Source: Trichostrongylus colubriformis
Taxonomy: Eukaryota > Nematoda > Chromadorea > Rhabditida > Trichostrongylidae
Direction: 5' to 3'
NCBI GenBank assembly: GCA_963978905.1
Contig: OZ022260.1
Location: 2,841,725-2,905,724 of the forward strand
DNA: 64,000 nucleotides
The notes beneath the pieces were generated by a model. It was not told the DNA's origin and did not search any database. It saw nothing but the letters and a program-made list of their open reading frames with translations. This document shows positions 24,001 to 31,019 of this stretch, piece by piece. The position numbers were made by a program, and so were the translations under genes. Position 1 is the stretch's first letter. Each line of letters opens with the position of its first letter.

Positions 24001-25144
24001 TCTCTACAGGTTGGTTTTCTGTAATGCCCGAACCCGGGCCACCATCACAAAAGGTCCCTCACCTAGTTGAGGGTTCTATTCATTCTATAGCCCCATATAC
24101 TACCAACCACGTCCTTTTTTTCCTGTCCATGAATCATTTTCGAAATAAATTGCAATTTTTACAGTGAGCACCACACGACTAATTTACACGCTCTGCCCAC
24201 TGTGCGCAGATTTCCGCGGGATTTTAAGAGTGTTTAAGACAGCCTGGAAACTGGTCAGTTCTACCGATTTTCCCTGGTCTTAGAATTGAGTTGGAACCGA
24301 GTTATGAATTTTTGTAGTAAGGACCGCTCATTAGGGGTGCGCTTCACCCGTTACGCCCAGGCCTCTTTCATAACATTCAGAATCTCGTGGCTGATCTTAT
24401 CCAATCTCTCTCCCGCGTTTGGACCATTTTCCCGCTCCGCTTGGTTGGGATGTCCTTTACATGGTTCATGTGTCCTTTAATTCTTGTCCCATACTCCTCT
24501 ATCCATCCTTAACTTATCCCCATCTTCACAGCTTTTTTCATGTTATGCCCATTTCGTGACGGACAGAGGAACAGACGACGGACGTACCGACAAAGGAACG
24601 AACGAACAAACGGACGGACGGACAGAAAGACAGGCAGACAGACGAACGTTTTGTGTATAGCAGGGATTCCCTTCGACATGTATATAATTACTTCACCTGT
24701 TAAAACCAACAGTCGAACAGTGGTCGTATGCTTTGGCTTGTCAGGTTTAGCAGGATCTGTCACGTAGCACTTGAAAACTCCGCTGTGCATCGCGACAACC
24801 AAAGATTCTGCTCGACATGGAACGTGGTCATGGTGTTCGCCATCATCTCTCTGAAAATCAATACTCTGCACACTTTGCATATTTTTCGTACCGAAATTCA
24901 TTTCATAAGTTTGAGAACAGTGTTCAACGTCAGCTCACTCAATCAAATTTCCCGCTATATTTGTTTCGCTATGAAAGTGTAAGTGTGCGTATTTGTCACA
25001 AAATTCACATGTCGCATTACCGATGGTGGGACCTTTAACTTCACAAGTGATGTTGGGGGATGGTACGGGCACATTAGCGGCAGATGAACGGTACTGATAG
25101 CAGCTGATAAGTGCTAACATGATGAGTTGAAAGCTAGGTATCAC
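1..25144 (-). CDS. Multi-exon Ig/FN3 adhesion-type protein gene (5' and middle part; 3' end outside window)
   Basis: This is the envelope of a minus-strand gene whose exons are listed separately. It begins with a signal-peptide exon at 25144, followed by an Ig-like exon with a SGVFKCYV core and a series of FN3 exons down to the left edge. FN3 identity rests on the classic strand B and F motifs (LLISWEV, VTLTWNV, VYINFEPLPL, YYAVVVAKLGAYTGP, VYYASVECSTGAGP). Two runs of exons join in phase. The order (signal peptide, Ig, FN3 repeats) resembles cell-surface adhesion receptors of the L1CAM/contactin type, but I cannot name an orthologue and the last exons are outside the window. Several exons are still missing from this model, such as those between 17.28 and 10.10 kb and between 4.35 and 0.30 kb. 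Introns are up to 5.5 kb and full of transposons. Confidence 0.6.
201..302 (-). CDS. FN3 exon (strands F-G)
   Basis: 102 bp between acceptor CTGATTTCAG and donor GTAAAG. After two bases it reads VYYASVECSTGAGPSPRSTW, the F strand and F-G loop of an FN3 domain, then VPVETGKFGVGPA and one base. The exon expected between this and 4346 was not securely identified; 1.05-1.13 kb on the minus strand holds a weak candidate ending at a GTAAGC donor. Confidence 0.6.
484..1625. other. Intron-like sequence, nothing firm
   Basis: AT-rich sequence with no recognised repeat or strong exon. A plus frame at 951-1217 and a minus frame at 1059-1262 overlap each other and match nothing I recognise. Confidence 0.4.
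1626..1950 (+). mobile_element. tRNA-derived SINE with target-site duplication
   Basis: A 15-bp direct repeat TATCCTACAATCATA (1626-1640 and 1936-1950) flanks about 295 bp. The insert begins GGGCGGAGGTCGTG, has a B-box-like CGGGATCAAATCTCG, and ends in a short-period tail of TTTATCC units. Flanking duplication, tRNA-like head and 3' simple repeat are the hallmarks of a SINE mobilised by a LINE. The partner LINE is not identified. Confidence 0.65.
1951..2764. other. Intron-like sequence with an old repeat at 2.44-2.70 kb
   Basis: No exon seen. GC-rich 2510-2640 (GGGGTATAGGCGGG region) looks like a retroelement remnant but cannot be classified. Confidence 0.3.
2765..4052. repeat. Foldback element
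   Basis: About 170-bp imperfect inverted arms, 2765-2937 and 3883-4052. Both share TGGCTTCCTTC, CATATGTAATTCTCACAT-like and GTACAAAGTTGGGCGTCACC-like blocks when one is reverse-complemented. The interior is GC-richer (3120-3870) and codes for nothing I recognise. Confidence 0.6.
4346..4461 (-). CDS. FN3 exon (strands A-B-C)
   Basis: 116 bp between acceptor AATTTTAG and donor GTGAGT. Two bases complete Val with exon 9939-10097, then PVESPKILPPDVF, then VYINFEPLPLDKLPGIDKGC. The last resembles FN3 strand B/C of L1-family domains (W/F-E-P-x-P...NG-x-x-x-GY). Ends in phase 0. Confidence 0.65.
4462..5216. other. Intron sequence, nothing firm
   Basis: The only longish frame is a minus one at 4806-5102. 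It has no good splice sites and no recognisable domain, so it is left out. Confidence 0.4.
5430..7330 (+). mobile_element. Degenerate RTE-clade LINE (endonuclease plus reverse transcriptase)
   Basis: Across shifting plus frames the order is as expected. The endonuclease part has YAxTSQTREEERDEF and CGDLNAKPG with KWTWR (5.6-5.9 kb). The RT part has FRSGYSCADHIQVV, FIDYEKAFD, GDTASPLLFTAALG and LRFADDIV (6.2-6.65 kb). The C-terminus has KWAGH and ALWWKMGS (7.05-7.30 kb). Numerous stops and frameshifts show it is dead. It belongs to a different RTE lineage from the younger copy at 46.6 kb. Confidence 0.75.
7640..8738. repeat. Near-complete 1.1-kb palindrome (foldback/MITE-like)
   Basis: Arms of about 450-530 bp pair along their length: GTAGTTACAATACCGCTCGC at the left matches GCGAGCGGTATTGTAGTTAG at the right, continuing through GTTTGTTCGCGAACAAAC, TCCGCTACAAATC and CTCTTTGGAACTTGATAAGT. 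The centre is near 8.19 kb. No transposase frame. A single diverged partial copy lies at about 52.48-52.62 kb. Confidence 0.8.
9939..10097 (-). CDS. FN3 exon (strands E-F-G)
   Basis: 159 bp between acceptor CATGTCTGCCCAG and donor GTAGGT. Two leading bases, then IGSVQRPLYMLPVLQKWKI, then the FN3 F-strand YYAVVVAKLGAYTGP and G-strand EKTIKVPEL, leaving one base. That G plus the first two bases of exon 4346-4461 make Val, so the pair is in phase across a 5.5-kb intron. Confidence 0.7.
10100..11138. repeat. Intron sequence with a partial Helitron-like fragment (10.87-11.08 kb)
   Basis: 10870-11080 resembles the body of the Helitron-like elements at 23.7 and 35.5 kb (ACTACCGAGCGCGTAGTACC, CCCCTGTGGGCGGAGTTCAG). 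Ends are missing. The rest shows nothing firm. Confidence 0.45.
11141..12702. mobile_element. Palindromic Tc1-type transposon derivative
   Basis: Flanked by TA on both sides, with terminal CAGTGCTCTGCATAATTATA inverted at the right (CATGCAGAGCACTG). The two halves are reverse complements for about 700 bp and each carries the same C-terminal transposase remnant (LNMMEDYLGFHGKRIQSDWK at 11.34-11.64 kb minus, and again 12.20-12.48 kb plus). The catalytic N-terminal part is absent. It behaves as a snap-back MITE made from one end of a Tc1 element duplicated head-to-head. Confidence 0.8.
12735..13505. repeat. Foldback element
   Basis: Arms 12735-12865 and 13375-13505 are inverted (ACCACGCGATAAT, GTGGC.TACTTTT, CGAGTAGG, CTTTGTTGC). 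The interior 12.97-13.20 kb contains a strong acceptor-like GTTTTTGCAG on the minus strand followed by an open frame that ends GGVLEWLKRAMAV; its nature is unclear. Confidence 0.55.
13506..14879. other. Intron sequence, nothing firm
   Basis: Pyrimidine-rich tracts and a CCCCCCCCCC run near 13.78 kb; no domain or repeat recognised. Confidence 0.35.
15500..15800 (-). mobile_element. Penelope-like element fragment (GIY-YIG region)
   Basis: Minus-strand frames give LPFISDTFSSAIRR, then IPNHNIQRQLVRNRLYDCKC, GNCVIRPYGMTGD and DVVYEIECRACDGKYM. This is the order found at the end of Penelope-like reverse transcriptases (RT thumb, Cys linker, GIY-YIG endonuclease start). The GIY-YIG ends early (KYMYWG) and a frameshift separates the parts. 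Confidence 0.7.
15808..15879. repeat. Perfect 30-bp hairpin
   Basis: Arms 15808-15837 and 15850-15879 are exact reverse complements (CATTCCATGATCATAGGAGG in the left arm) around a 12-nt loop. It sits just upstream of the Penelope fragment on that element's strand. Confidence 0.85.
16561..17280. other. Intron sequence; unassigned minus frame
   Basis: A 136-codon minus frame (16809-17219) contains GTAAGT and GTGAGC donor-like sites, but no frame continues the FN3 domain in the required phase. It may hide an exon of the long gene. Confidence 0.25.
17281..17413 (-). CDS. FN3 exon (inter-domain linker and strands A-B of the next FN3)
   Basis: Acceptor GGGTTTCAG. The first two bases complete Gly with the previous exon, followed by PFKFEPLEDIQAIDL, then DSDVTLTWNVKGAQ (FN3 strand B Trp). 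The likely donor is GTTAGT, which is weaker than the others and leaves phase 2. The frame would stop about 30 bp beyond it. The next exon to the left was not found. Confidence 0.65.
17469..17568 (-). CDS. FN3 exon (strands E-F-G)
   Basis: 100 bp between acceptor GTGTTTAG and donor GTGAGA. It begins in phase 0 with EGNVTYNVRSEGGD, continues VLVFGEYAEDLRTTEKK and leaves one base (phase 1). Start phase matches exon 18849-18912 and end phase matches 17281-17413. It completes the first FN3 domain recognised in this gene. Confidence 0.7.
17923..18660 (+). repeat. Interspersed repeat family R1, copy 1
   Basis: Starts GAAGGCAGTGTTAGGG and contains CCAGCCGGCCGC, CGCCTCCGCCATAGCT, GGCGCCTTCC and ATTACGCCATGCA. 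Shared in the same orientation with 26.2-26.7 and 42.4-43.1 kb. Non-coding, class unknown. Confidence 0.7.
18849..18912 (-). CDS. FN3 exon (strand C region)
   Basis: 64 bp between acceptor GAAGTTTCAG and donor GTATTT. One leading base completes Lys with the previous exon, then VEVGVQKTGSPLETIYTGVDK-type residues, ending in phase 0. Its length (1+63) fits exactly between the flanking exons. Confidence 0.7.
18913..20318. other. Intron of the FN3 gene
   Basis: It contains a minus frame at 19212-19457 with an acceptor-like GTTGCAG and several Cys (HYRICPVPPAFFLVNGC). No FN3 or Ig pattern is visible and it has no place in the phased exon chain. Nothing else was recognised. Confidence 0.3.
20319..20424 (-). 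CDS. FN3 exon (strands A-B)
   Basis: Bounded by a strong acceptor TTTCTTTCAG and donor GTGAGT. Starts with two bases, then GPPPPKVTVEVV followed by HLLISWEV and ends in TIPTR plus AA. This is the canonical start of an FN3 domain (proline-rich A strand, Trp in strand B). The trailing AA joins the first base of exon 18849-18912 to give Lys, so the phase matches. Confidence 0.75.
21255..22835. repeat. Foldback element with tRNA-like module (family F, copy 1)
   Basis: Arms 21255-21420 and 22655-22835 are inverted (ACTAGGGAAGGT, ATGGAACTTTGAAATGAG, CCTGTGACATCTCA). Inner segments also pair: CGTGTTCAGGGGATCAAATT near 21.65 kb against GGGGTAATTCGACCCCCT near 22.46 kb. A tRNA-like block lies at 22.55-22.62 kb. 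No open frame of note. Confidence 0.75.
22547..22621 (-). ncRNA. tRNA-like module inside a foldback
   Basis: The minus strand has an A-box TGGCTCAAGGG fitting TRGYNNARNNG and a B-box-like GGTTTGCATCC within a plausible T-arm (GCGGG...CCCGC). No clean cloverleaf with a sound anticodon stem and acceptor stem could be drawn, so it is read as a Pol III-type repeat module, not a working tRNA gene. Confidence 0.45.
22840..22905 (-). CDS. Possible Ig-like exon, truncated or abutted by a foldback element
   Basis: After an acceptor (CTTCTTTTGGCAG) the frame reads KYLVNSTDCNLFASLHLTIR, which resembles Ig strands D-E. No GT donor occurs before the arm of the 21.26-22.83 kb foldback begins, so the exon may be disrupted, or the homology may be fortuitous. 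It is placed where the gene should carry a second Ig domain. Confidence 0.3.
23481..23537. repeat. Short hairpin
   Basis: CCATCCCCCTTTTCAAAT and ATTTGAAAAGGGGGATGG flank a loop of about 21 nt. Flanking sequence shows weak further inverted similarity. Confidence 0.7.
23745..24666 (-). mobile_element. Helitron-like element E (non-autonomous, internally duplicated)
   Basis: Read on the minus strand it starts TCCCTGCTATACAC after an A and ends in CTAG followed by T, with a decayed hairpin just inside. The 5' part has a GTCTGTC-type simple repeat and the interior holds two related copies of the body (23.77-24.05 and 24.17-24.54 kb). It lies in the intron immediately after the Ig exon of the long gene. 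Confidence 0.55.
24697..24850 (-). CDS. Exon 2: Ig-like domain C-terminal half
   Basis: It is bounded by a strong acceptor (GATTTTCAG) and a GTGAAG donor. Its 51 codons begin RDDGEHHDHVPC, contain the Ig F-strand pattern MHSGVFKCYVTD and end in a G-strand TTTVRLLVLT, leaving phase 1. A downstream open frame continues through the intron into a Helitron-like insertion, so the donor rather than a stop defines the end. The donor lies only 30 bp from the 5' end of that insertion. Confidence 0.6.
25021..25144 (-). CDS. Exon 1: start codon and signal peptide
   Basis: ATG opens a typical secretory signal: a short N-terminus, a hydrophobic core (FQLIMLALISC) and a likely cleavage after SSA-A. The mature part starts NVPVPSPNITCEV, an Ig-like strand B with its first Cys. 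The end chosen here is a GTAATG donor after about 41 codons. It leaves phase 1, while exon 2 reads best in phase 0, so either the donor lies elsewhere (GTTAAA a few codons earlier) or a small exon is missing. The open frame continues to 24935, so an unspliced short form cannot be excluded. No promoter motif is recognisable upstream. Confidence 0.5.
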
Positions 25145-25479
25145 CGAGTCCGCTGCGCTTTTGTGTTACTATTGGGTCGCTGCCAATCGGGTAATAGGGT
25201 GGAGTATGAACTTAAATACTAGTAGGTATCGGAAAGCGTTAACAAGTGATAAGGCTTATAAGAAGTGCTGAAGGCATGTGTCACCGAATACGTAGCGATT
25301 TTAGTCTATTTCTTTTTACCTCCTCGCCCCTGTAAGTTATCTTCTCGGCTTTCCTTTTCTGGGAAGGACGTACTACAGGTGACTAGGTCATGAGCAGTAG
25401 CCAGGTGGAGTACTCTCTCTCCATCAGCATTCTTAGTTACAACTCCCCTGCCCCTGCACTCTTCCAACCCTCTTCTGTC
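25145..25479. other. Sequence upstream of the exon 1 start codon
   Basis: Presumed promoter and 5'-UTR side of the long gene. No clear trans-splice leader acceptor motif or TATA box stands out. Confidence 0.35.
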
Positions 25480-25960
25480 TCTCCCCACACTACCGTTCAG
25501 GCCCCTCCTGTGGAGAGATAATCGTCAGCCGGAACTGACCTGATGGCTACACCCAGCCCAACAGAACTCGTCTTTTTCAGCTTCGGGGCAGCCGGCTTGC
25601 GGTGCGTACACGGTCATTATGGTCAGAACCCTTTCTTCGTGTCTATCCTTATATCCATGGTCTCTCTAGAGGGCAGATCGTTGATCCTGTCCCTGCAGAT
25701 ACACAGTCCTTGAGGGATTCCGTTACTGCTATGGCTGCGCCGTTTCGTTCGGTGTCTCCTCCGTTGTAGAAGAGTTTGACACGATCACCGATCTGCCCGA
25801 CCTAAGATCCTTTCCAGCGTGTTTCCTGGAGGCCTAGGACTGGGATGTTCCTGCGTTTCACCAGGTCAGCTACCTTCCTAGACCAGCCGGTCAGCGATCC
25901 CAAGAGTCTCGATTTCAACTAACTTCTTTAGCCGAGGTCGAGCACCCTGGGTAGCCCTCA
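25480..25960 (-). mobile_element. RTE LINE endonuclease fragment, degenerate
   Basis: The minus strand reads LGSLTGWSRKVADLVKRRNI, PVLGLQETRWKGS, KLFYNGGDTERNGAAIAVTE and (after a shift) YAPQAGCPEAEKDEF. These are ordered motifs of an RTE-type apurinic endonuclease (LQETRW being catalytic). Stops and shifts break it, and no RT follows. Confidence 0.65.
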
Positions 25961-26214
25961 CATAATGACCAAAGAACTTGAGCGAGAGTCCTGCGCGCCT
26001 CTCTCGGGAGACTCCCTAGCATTACCACTGATTTTTTTGCGACTATATACTTGTTGTTGCGACCAGGGTTCGCGTGGGAATGTCATTAACGGACTCATGC
26101 CTGGCACACTATTCCCGTTTCATGTAATTTTTTGCACACTCGATTCTTTATGAGGTTGTAATAGCTAATCGAATTTTCTAGAAATTCAGTCGTTCTCATG
26201 ATGGTGCTATGAAG

Positions 26215-26705
26215 GGGGCACCTGCCAAGATGCCTAGTAACAGGAAAGTGGAGAAAAAACGAATGGAAGTGGCCAAAAACCTAAGAAATAGAACCCCTTT
26301 CCACCATTGGCTCTGGGCACGGACGCGGGTAGTCCGCATAGGTTTTCCACTGGCATTACCAAAACGTAAGCATGAAGGGATGTTCGGAAATGCGACAGCA
26401 TCTATTTTCATGTGGTCAGTTTCAAGCTAAAAGTGAGAAAGCGCGCTCGATACATTTAATCCTGCCGATCTCCTTGACCAACCGCACCGTGACCAACCCC
26501 TAATCACGTCGCCTGGAGGCGGGCTGTCCTTGTCCAAGGCGGCTTGTCCTGACAAGGCCGCCTCCGCCACAGCTCAGGGGGGCGCCTTCCGCGGGGGATT
26601 TCGCCATGCATAGGCCTTCCAGACCCGTAGTTTTTCACTCAATGCCTCCTTATGGGATTCCCTGTCACCCACATTATCCCGAGCACTGTCTTTAAACAAG
26701 TGCTA
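26215..26705 (+). repeat. Interspersed repeat family R1, copy 2 (5'-shortened)
   Basis: Shares CGCCTCCGCCACAGCT, GGCGCCTTCCGCGGGGGATT, CGCCATGCATAGGCCTTCCA and the terminal CACCCACATTA with the copies at 17.9 and 42.4 kb. Confidence 0.65.
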
Positions 26706-27066
26706 ATTTCGCACATCCTTCATGAATCTGGTCGGACAGCGGACTACAACAACGAATGAGTTCCCTAAGCCAACGTCACACTGTGGTCTTTGATGGAGCT
26801 TCATTGCCAAAATTTTTGGAAATTTTTGAAAATTTCATTTTCATTTCCTGAAAAAAACAAAATTTTTCAGATGAATGTAAAATAAAGAAAAAGCGCCGTA
26901 CGGCAAATTGAATGTGGGGTATATCGTCAAAAAAGGCGAACTTTACGATGAAACCATCAGATTTACTTCCATGATAACAGTATTGCCTATTCCCGAAATA
27001 TAAATAGTGACCTACGTACCTAAGCCTTAGTTGAGGAGAGAAGGAGCTTTTTACCTTTCTAGACTT

Positions 27067-27180
27067 TTGAAGGCGCTATCGCAATGGGGAGCATACTACT
27101 ATGGACATTATTTGTCCATAGTACTGCTATGGACAAATAGTGTCCATAGTAGGATGCTCCCACTGCGATAGCACCTTCAA
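27067..27180. repeat. 114-bp hairpin (palindromic mini-element)
   Basis: Arms of about 55 bp with few mismatches: TTGAAGGCGCTATCGCAATG against CACTGCGATAGCACCTTCAA, and CTATGGACA..ATTTGTCCATAG blocks. The loop is only about 4 nt. Confidence 0.85.
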
Positions 27181-27596
27181 GGATTTTTAGGAAAGTGGTG
27201 CATTGCGACATTGACCATCGGCGAGCATAGATTTTCAAAATTTCTACAGTGACCCCCCTTAATTAGTAGCACCGTGCACTATATAATTGAAACTATTACA
27301 TTCGGAATCGATTACCGTAATTTCCCATTTACAGGAGAATCGCGTGGATGGGTAGTCCTTACACTTCAAATGCACTGTCGTTCCTTTTTTCACTACTTTG
27401 ATTTCCTGCTCAATATCTGAAACTAACATCTTTGATGTAAATCTGAAATGGATGAATTTCCCTTACTGCAAATTCAGTAGATCAAAATTATAACGGCCAG
27501 AACGGTTTGGCCATCGCACGTTTGCAAAACAAGAGCATAACTAACACTAGTTACCCTACTTTATGTATAAATTGTACTGATCAAAACTGATGGCAA

Positions 27597-28930
27597 CTGA
27601 CGAGGAAGGTCTTCTAACTCATGACGCTCTTTTTGAAAGCTGTTTTCTGCATAAATGGGGGTGCGTACAAGAACCATATAACCGATGTCCATTTTTGCTG
27701 AGCGGTCCTACGAATGCCAAAAATGGGGTTGATGGTTCGATCCCCACTGAGGACAAATTTTTGCAAAATTTAGATTTTCAGTTTTTGGGCTCGTAAGCAT
27801 TCGAATATGAAGATTAAGTGCAGTAATCATATTTAGAACTCCGGACTGCCCTCTACTGGCAGTTTTCAGCAAGTTTGACAGTCCAATTTTTTTACCCTTT
27901 AGCGCTCATAGCTCACGAACGAGGCGTACGGATTTGATATTCGTGTTCAGGAGGTCGTACTACCCCCAGGGGTGAGTTTCTAGCCCAATCGAAGTTTTGA
28001 CCCAAATTCGAAAATTTGAACTGGGCATTGGTATACCTTCGACTGCACGTTCAACGAGGGAGACGACGGTATCACTTGTCAAGAAACCTGACTATTTCTC
28101 TTTCTTGATGCTTGGTTGGTCAAGTTATAACGATAGGCATCCATGCTGTGCATATTCCACTATTTTTCAGTGATTTTGTTAGTTACTCACTTCTACAAGT
28201 AGAAAGGGCACCATGTATCCATGTCCAAAGGTCTTTCTCGAAGTTAGGGTCAAAATTTGGAGTTGGATAGAAATGTGTCGCCTAGGGTAGTTTGAACCCC
28301 CGAACACGAATATGGCACTCACTTTGCGATAAATCGCGACTTTCGAGCGCTACGAGCCCTTATGTGTCCAAAAAGCCAGATCACCGAATTCAGTGAAAAT
28401 TCGTAAACAGAGTCATTTTGGCATGCTGTGAACGAAAATCATAGTCATTTGGCATAAACAGACATATCTGAAGACGAAAAAGTGAAGGCAAAAACAAACG
28501 CAAATGTTCGGCAGGGCCGGGACCCGAACCACCAACCCATGCCTTTCGCCCGCTTGAGAGTCCCATCGTCGTATCCAGTAAGCCATCCGATCGCTGCACC
28601 ATACATACATCGGAGAACCGTTGTGAAACTGCTGCACACTTTTAGTACATGGTGGAGGTGAGATCTTATTTTTCCCCGTGTTTGACTTTGTTTTGAATGT
28701 GAAATGGAAGAATACCTTTGGATCCGCTCATGGTCAAGGTTACAAGGAGTACGCGTTACAATGAGTGGGTTAAAATCGCCTTTTTGAAAAAATTTTTTTA
28801 CTACTTTTTTGGCATTCGTAGGGTCGCTCAGCAAAAATGGAAGTTAGTTATATGTTTCATGTAGGTACCCCCATATTATGGAAAAAACCATTTCCCAAAA
28901 GCGCGTCATGACCTGAAAGACCTCCCTTGT
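27597..28930. repeat. Foldback element with tRNA-like module (family F, copy 2)
   Basis: Outer arms 27597-27725 and 28800-28930 are inverted (CATGACGC.CTTTT, CCATTTTTGCTGAGCG, CCTACGAATGCCAAAAA). Inner blocks pair as well (ATTCGTGTTCAGGAGGTCGT near 27.95 kb against TTTGAACCCCCGAACACGAA near 28.30 kb). The palindrome centre is near 28.15-28.2 kb. Confidence 0.8.
28511..28602 (-). ncRNA. tRNA-like module inside a foldback
   Basis: The minus strand carries a B-box-like GGTTCGGGTCC in a GGGTTGGTGG...CCCGGCCC context and a weak A-box GGATGGCTTACTGG. It lies at the same relative place as the module in family F copy 1. A second B-box-like GGTTCGATCCCC lies on the plus strand at about 27.74 kb. Confidence 0.4.
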
Positions 28931-29634
28931 GAGGGTGGAAAGTAAACGAGAACTGAGAAGACTTGTATCCTGTAAACGAACATTCGAGCTCAAAATAGAT
29001 GATTTGACTGTGGAGATCTCGCAGCGCTCCCATTGAAGCTGTCTCGCATCTGCTGGGTAAGACGCAGTGTTCGAAGCTGAATGGCTTAGTGCTTCGCCGT
29101 CTGCATCAACCCTTAGGATGCAGAATATGAGAAAGAGAAGAAAAGAGAAGGGGAGGAGGACGATCTTTCAGGCATCCATTTCTTAGGATTTTGACCCATT
29201 GGTTTCGTTTTTTATCTACTGTTGCACTGCTGAGCACCTCGACTTTCATATGCCACAACTGCGGAAATTTGCTTCGATGGTTTTTTTTCTAGTTTACCAC
29301 TCGATACTGTGGCTGATTATACAGGCAGTACCAAAGGAGTCACTTCGCTGAACGCTTACGCAGCCAAGTACATATACCAAGCAGTAATGGTGTGAAAGGT
29401 TTTTGTGATGTCCCTCTATGAGCTGGAACACGCTGTGGTTCACTACCTTCACCGTCTTCACGGTGTTAAGTCTTCAGCCAGTGTCGTCGGGCTCAAGAAC
29501 ATCCACGGCATTAGCGCCCGTCAAATTCCAGGAATGTCGGTCTAAACGTCGGCTCCGGTATTGGAAAACTATAGATCTTTGTTGTTCAAAAAACGCTCTT
29601 GTGATCCGCATTGTCAGTTCTCATGTCTATTCAC

Positions 29635-30135
29635 CCAAAGCTACCCCAATACCTCTCCAACCGATGTGGTCGGAGAGGTGGATTTTGGAAAACTTTCTGA
29701 ATTGGCTGCAAATTTCTACCCAGAGGTGATTGGACCCGTAAAACACGAAAACGGCATTCGTTTGGCGCGGAACTGCTCGGCGCCTGCGCCAACTTGGAGT
29801 GGATCACTAAACTCGCTCAAAATTTGTCCCAAAGGGTAGTATGGCTTCTTGAGTGAGAACATCACACTCAATACACATCACATTCATGGAAATGACAGAA
29901 AGAATCATGGTAGACCTTCCCATGATTTTGTCTTTTATTCTGAGCTAAAATTGCGGTATGAAAGATTGGCGCCAGCGCCAGACAGTTTCTTGCCAAACAA
30001 CCATCATATTCGTGTCCAACGGGTCGAAATACCCCTGGATAGAAGTTTTCAGCTGAATCGAAAGGTTTTCGAAAAATTACCTCATCGACCGCATCGGTTG
30101 GAGAGGTAATGAAGTAGCTCTGGGTAGCATCATGA
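29635..30135. repeat. Foldback element, family F, copy 3 (short)
   Basis: Arms 29635-29800 and 29960-30135 are inverted. Translating both strands gives the same peptide pattern (SPTDVVGEV...AANFYP versus SPTDAVDEV...AENFYP), a by-product of the palindrome and not evidence of coding. Shares the CGTGTCCAACGGGTCGAAAT core with copies 1 and 2. Confidence 0.65.
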
Positions 30136-30399
30136 GAGAATTGTATACGAGGCAAAACAAAGCACCACGATAACTTAACGAAAGCTCCTTATCTTGTTCG
30201 TGCATGAGGCTGTTACAGAGTTTAATATCCTGTAAAGTGTACCCCTGGATTCGGTGATGGGAATATCCGGTCAGTCAAACAAACCTCGATCAATTGAGTG
30301 TTCAAAATGGAGAAAGAAATGTGGTTCTGTTTTATTGGCGCTCCCTGCGTATGGAAATTTGTAATCGCATGTTGCCTTTATCTTATATGGGATGACTAC

Positions 30400-30670
30400 T
30401 GATGGCGGAAAACCCGAGAAATAGAATCCCGAAAGCCCCCTTCCCTCTCGCACCTCTCTGCGTGACTGACTGGGGTAGACTGGCACGGGCGGAAAGCCAA
30501 ATCAGCCGGCTGCAGTCGTTGCTTCGCCAGCAACTCGCCCAGCTGCATTACTAAAGAACATTATGCCGTGCTGCGGCGTCGTGATAAAACCCCAAGCCGC
30601 CTTTTTTTCAACGCGAGCTTAGCCAAACATCACCTTTTCTGAAATAGAAGGCTGTTTTAAGAGAACATGT
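30400..30670 (-). repeat. Interspersed repeat family R2, fragment
   Basis: Shares GCTGCGGCGTCGTGATAAAA, CCCCAAGCCGC and CTCTCTGCGT blocks with 57.2 and 61.0-61.9 kb. Non-coding. Confidence 0.55.
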
Positions 30671-31019
30671 ATTCACAGCTCTCTATATCCCTTACCCCTC
30701 CAGGTACCTTCAACAAGAGATGTTCACCATAAGTAATGAGTCTCATGATATTTGTCATTCCACAAACCCTCTAAAACCCTCGCGCACTTTGTGTGTAAGC
30801 GTATTATGAAGAAATTATTAGATTGAGTAGATTGAGATGCTGCACAGTGGCGACAAAACGTGACTCACAAGTACCATCGCAGTAACCTTCAATGACGTCG
30901 ATAAACTAACGTTAACGCAAGGATAAGAAAGCTAAAGAAAACTAACCGCTAGCAGTGGCGAAGTAATATGTGACGCTCAACAGCAGCGATACAAGTATCA
31001 TATGCCTAAAATATATCAC

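Noticed and set aside
22547..28602. Functional tRNA genes at 22.55 and 28.51 kb
   Set aside because: Box-like motifs exist but no complete cloverleaf, and both lie inside foldback repeats.
29561..30155. Opposing frames with similar peptides as two related genes
   Set aside because: The likeness is produced by the underlying inverted repeat; neither frame has other coding signs.
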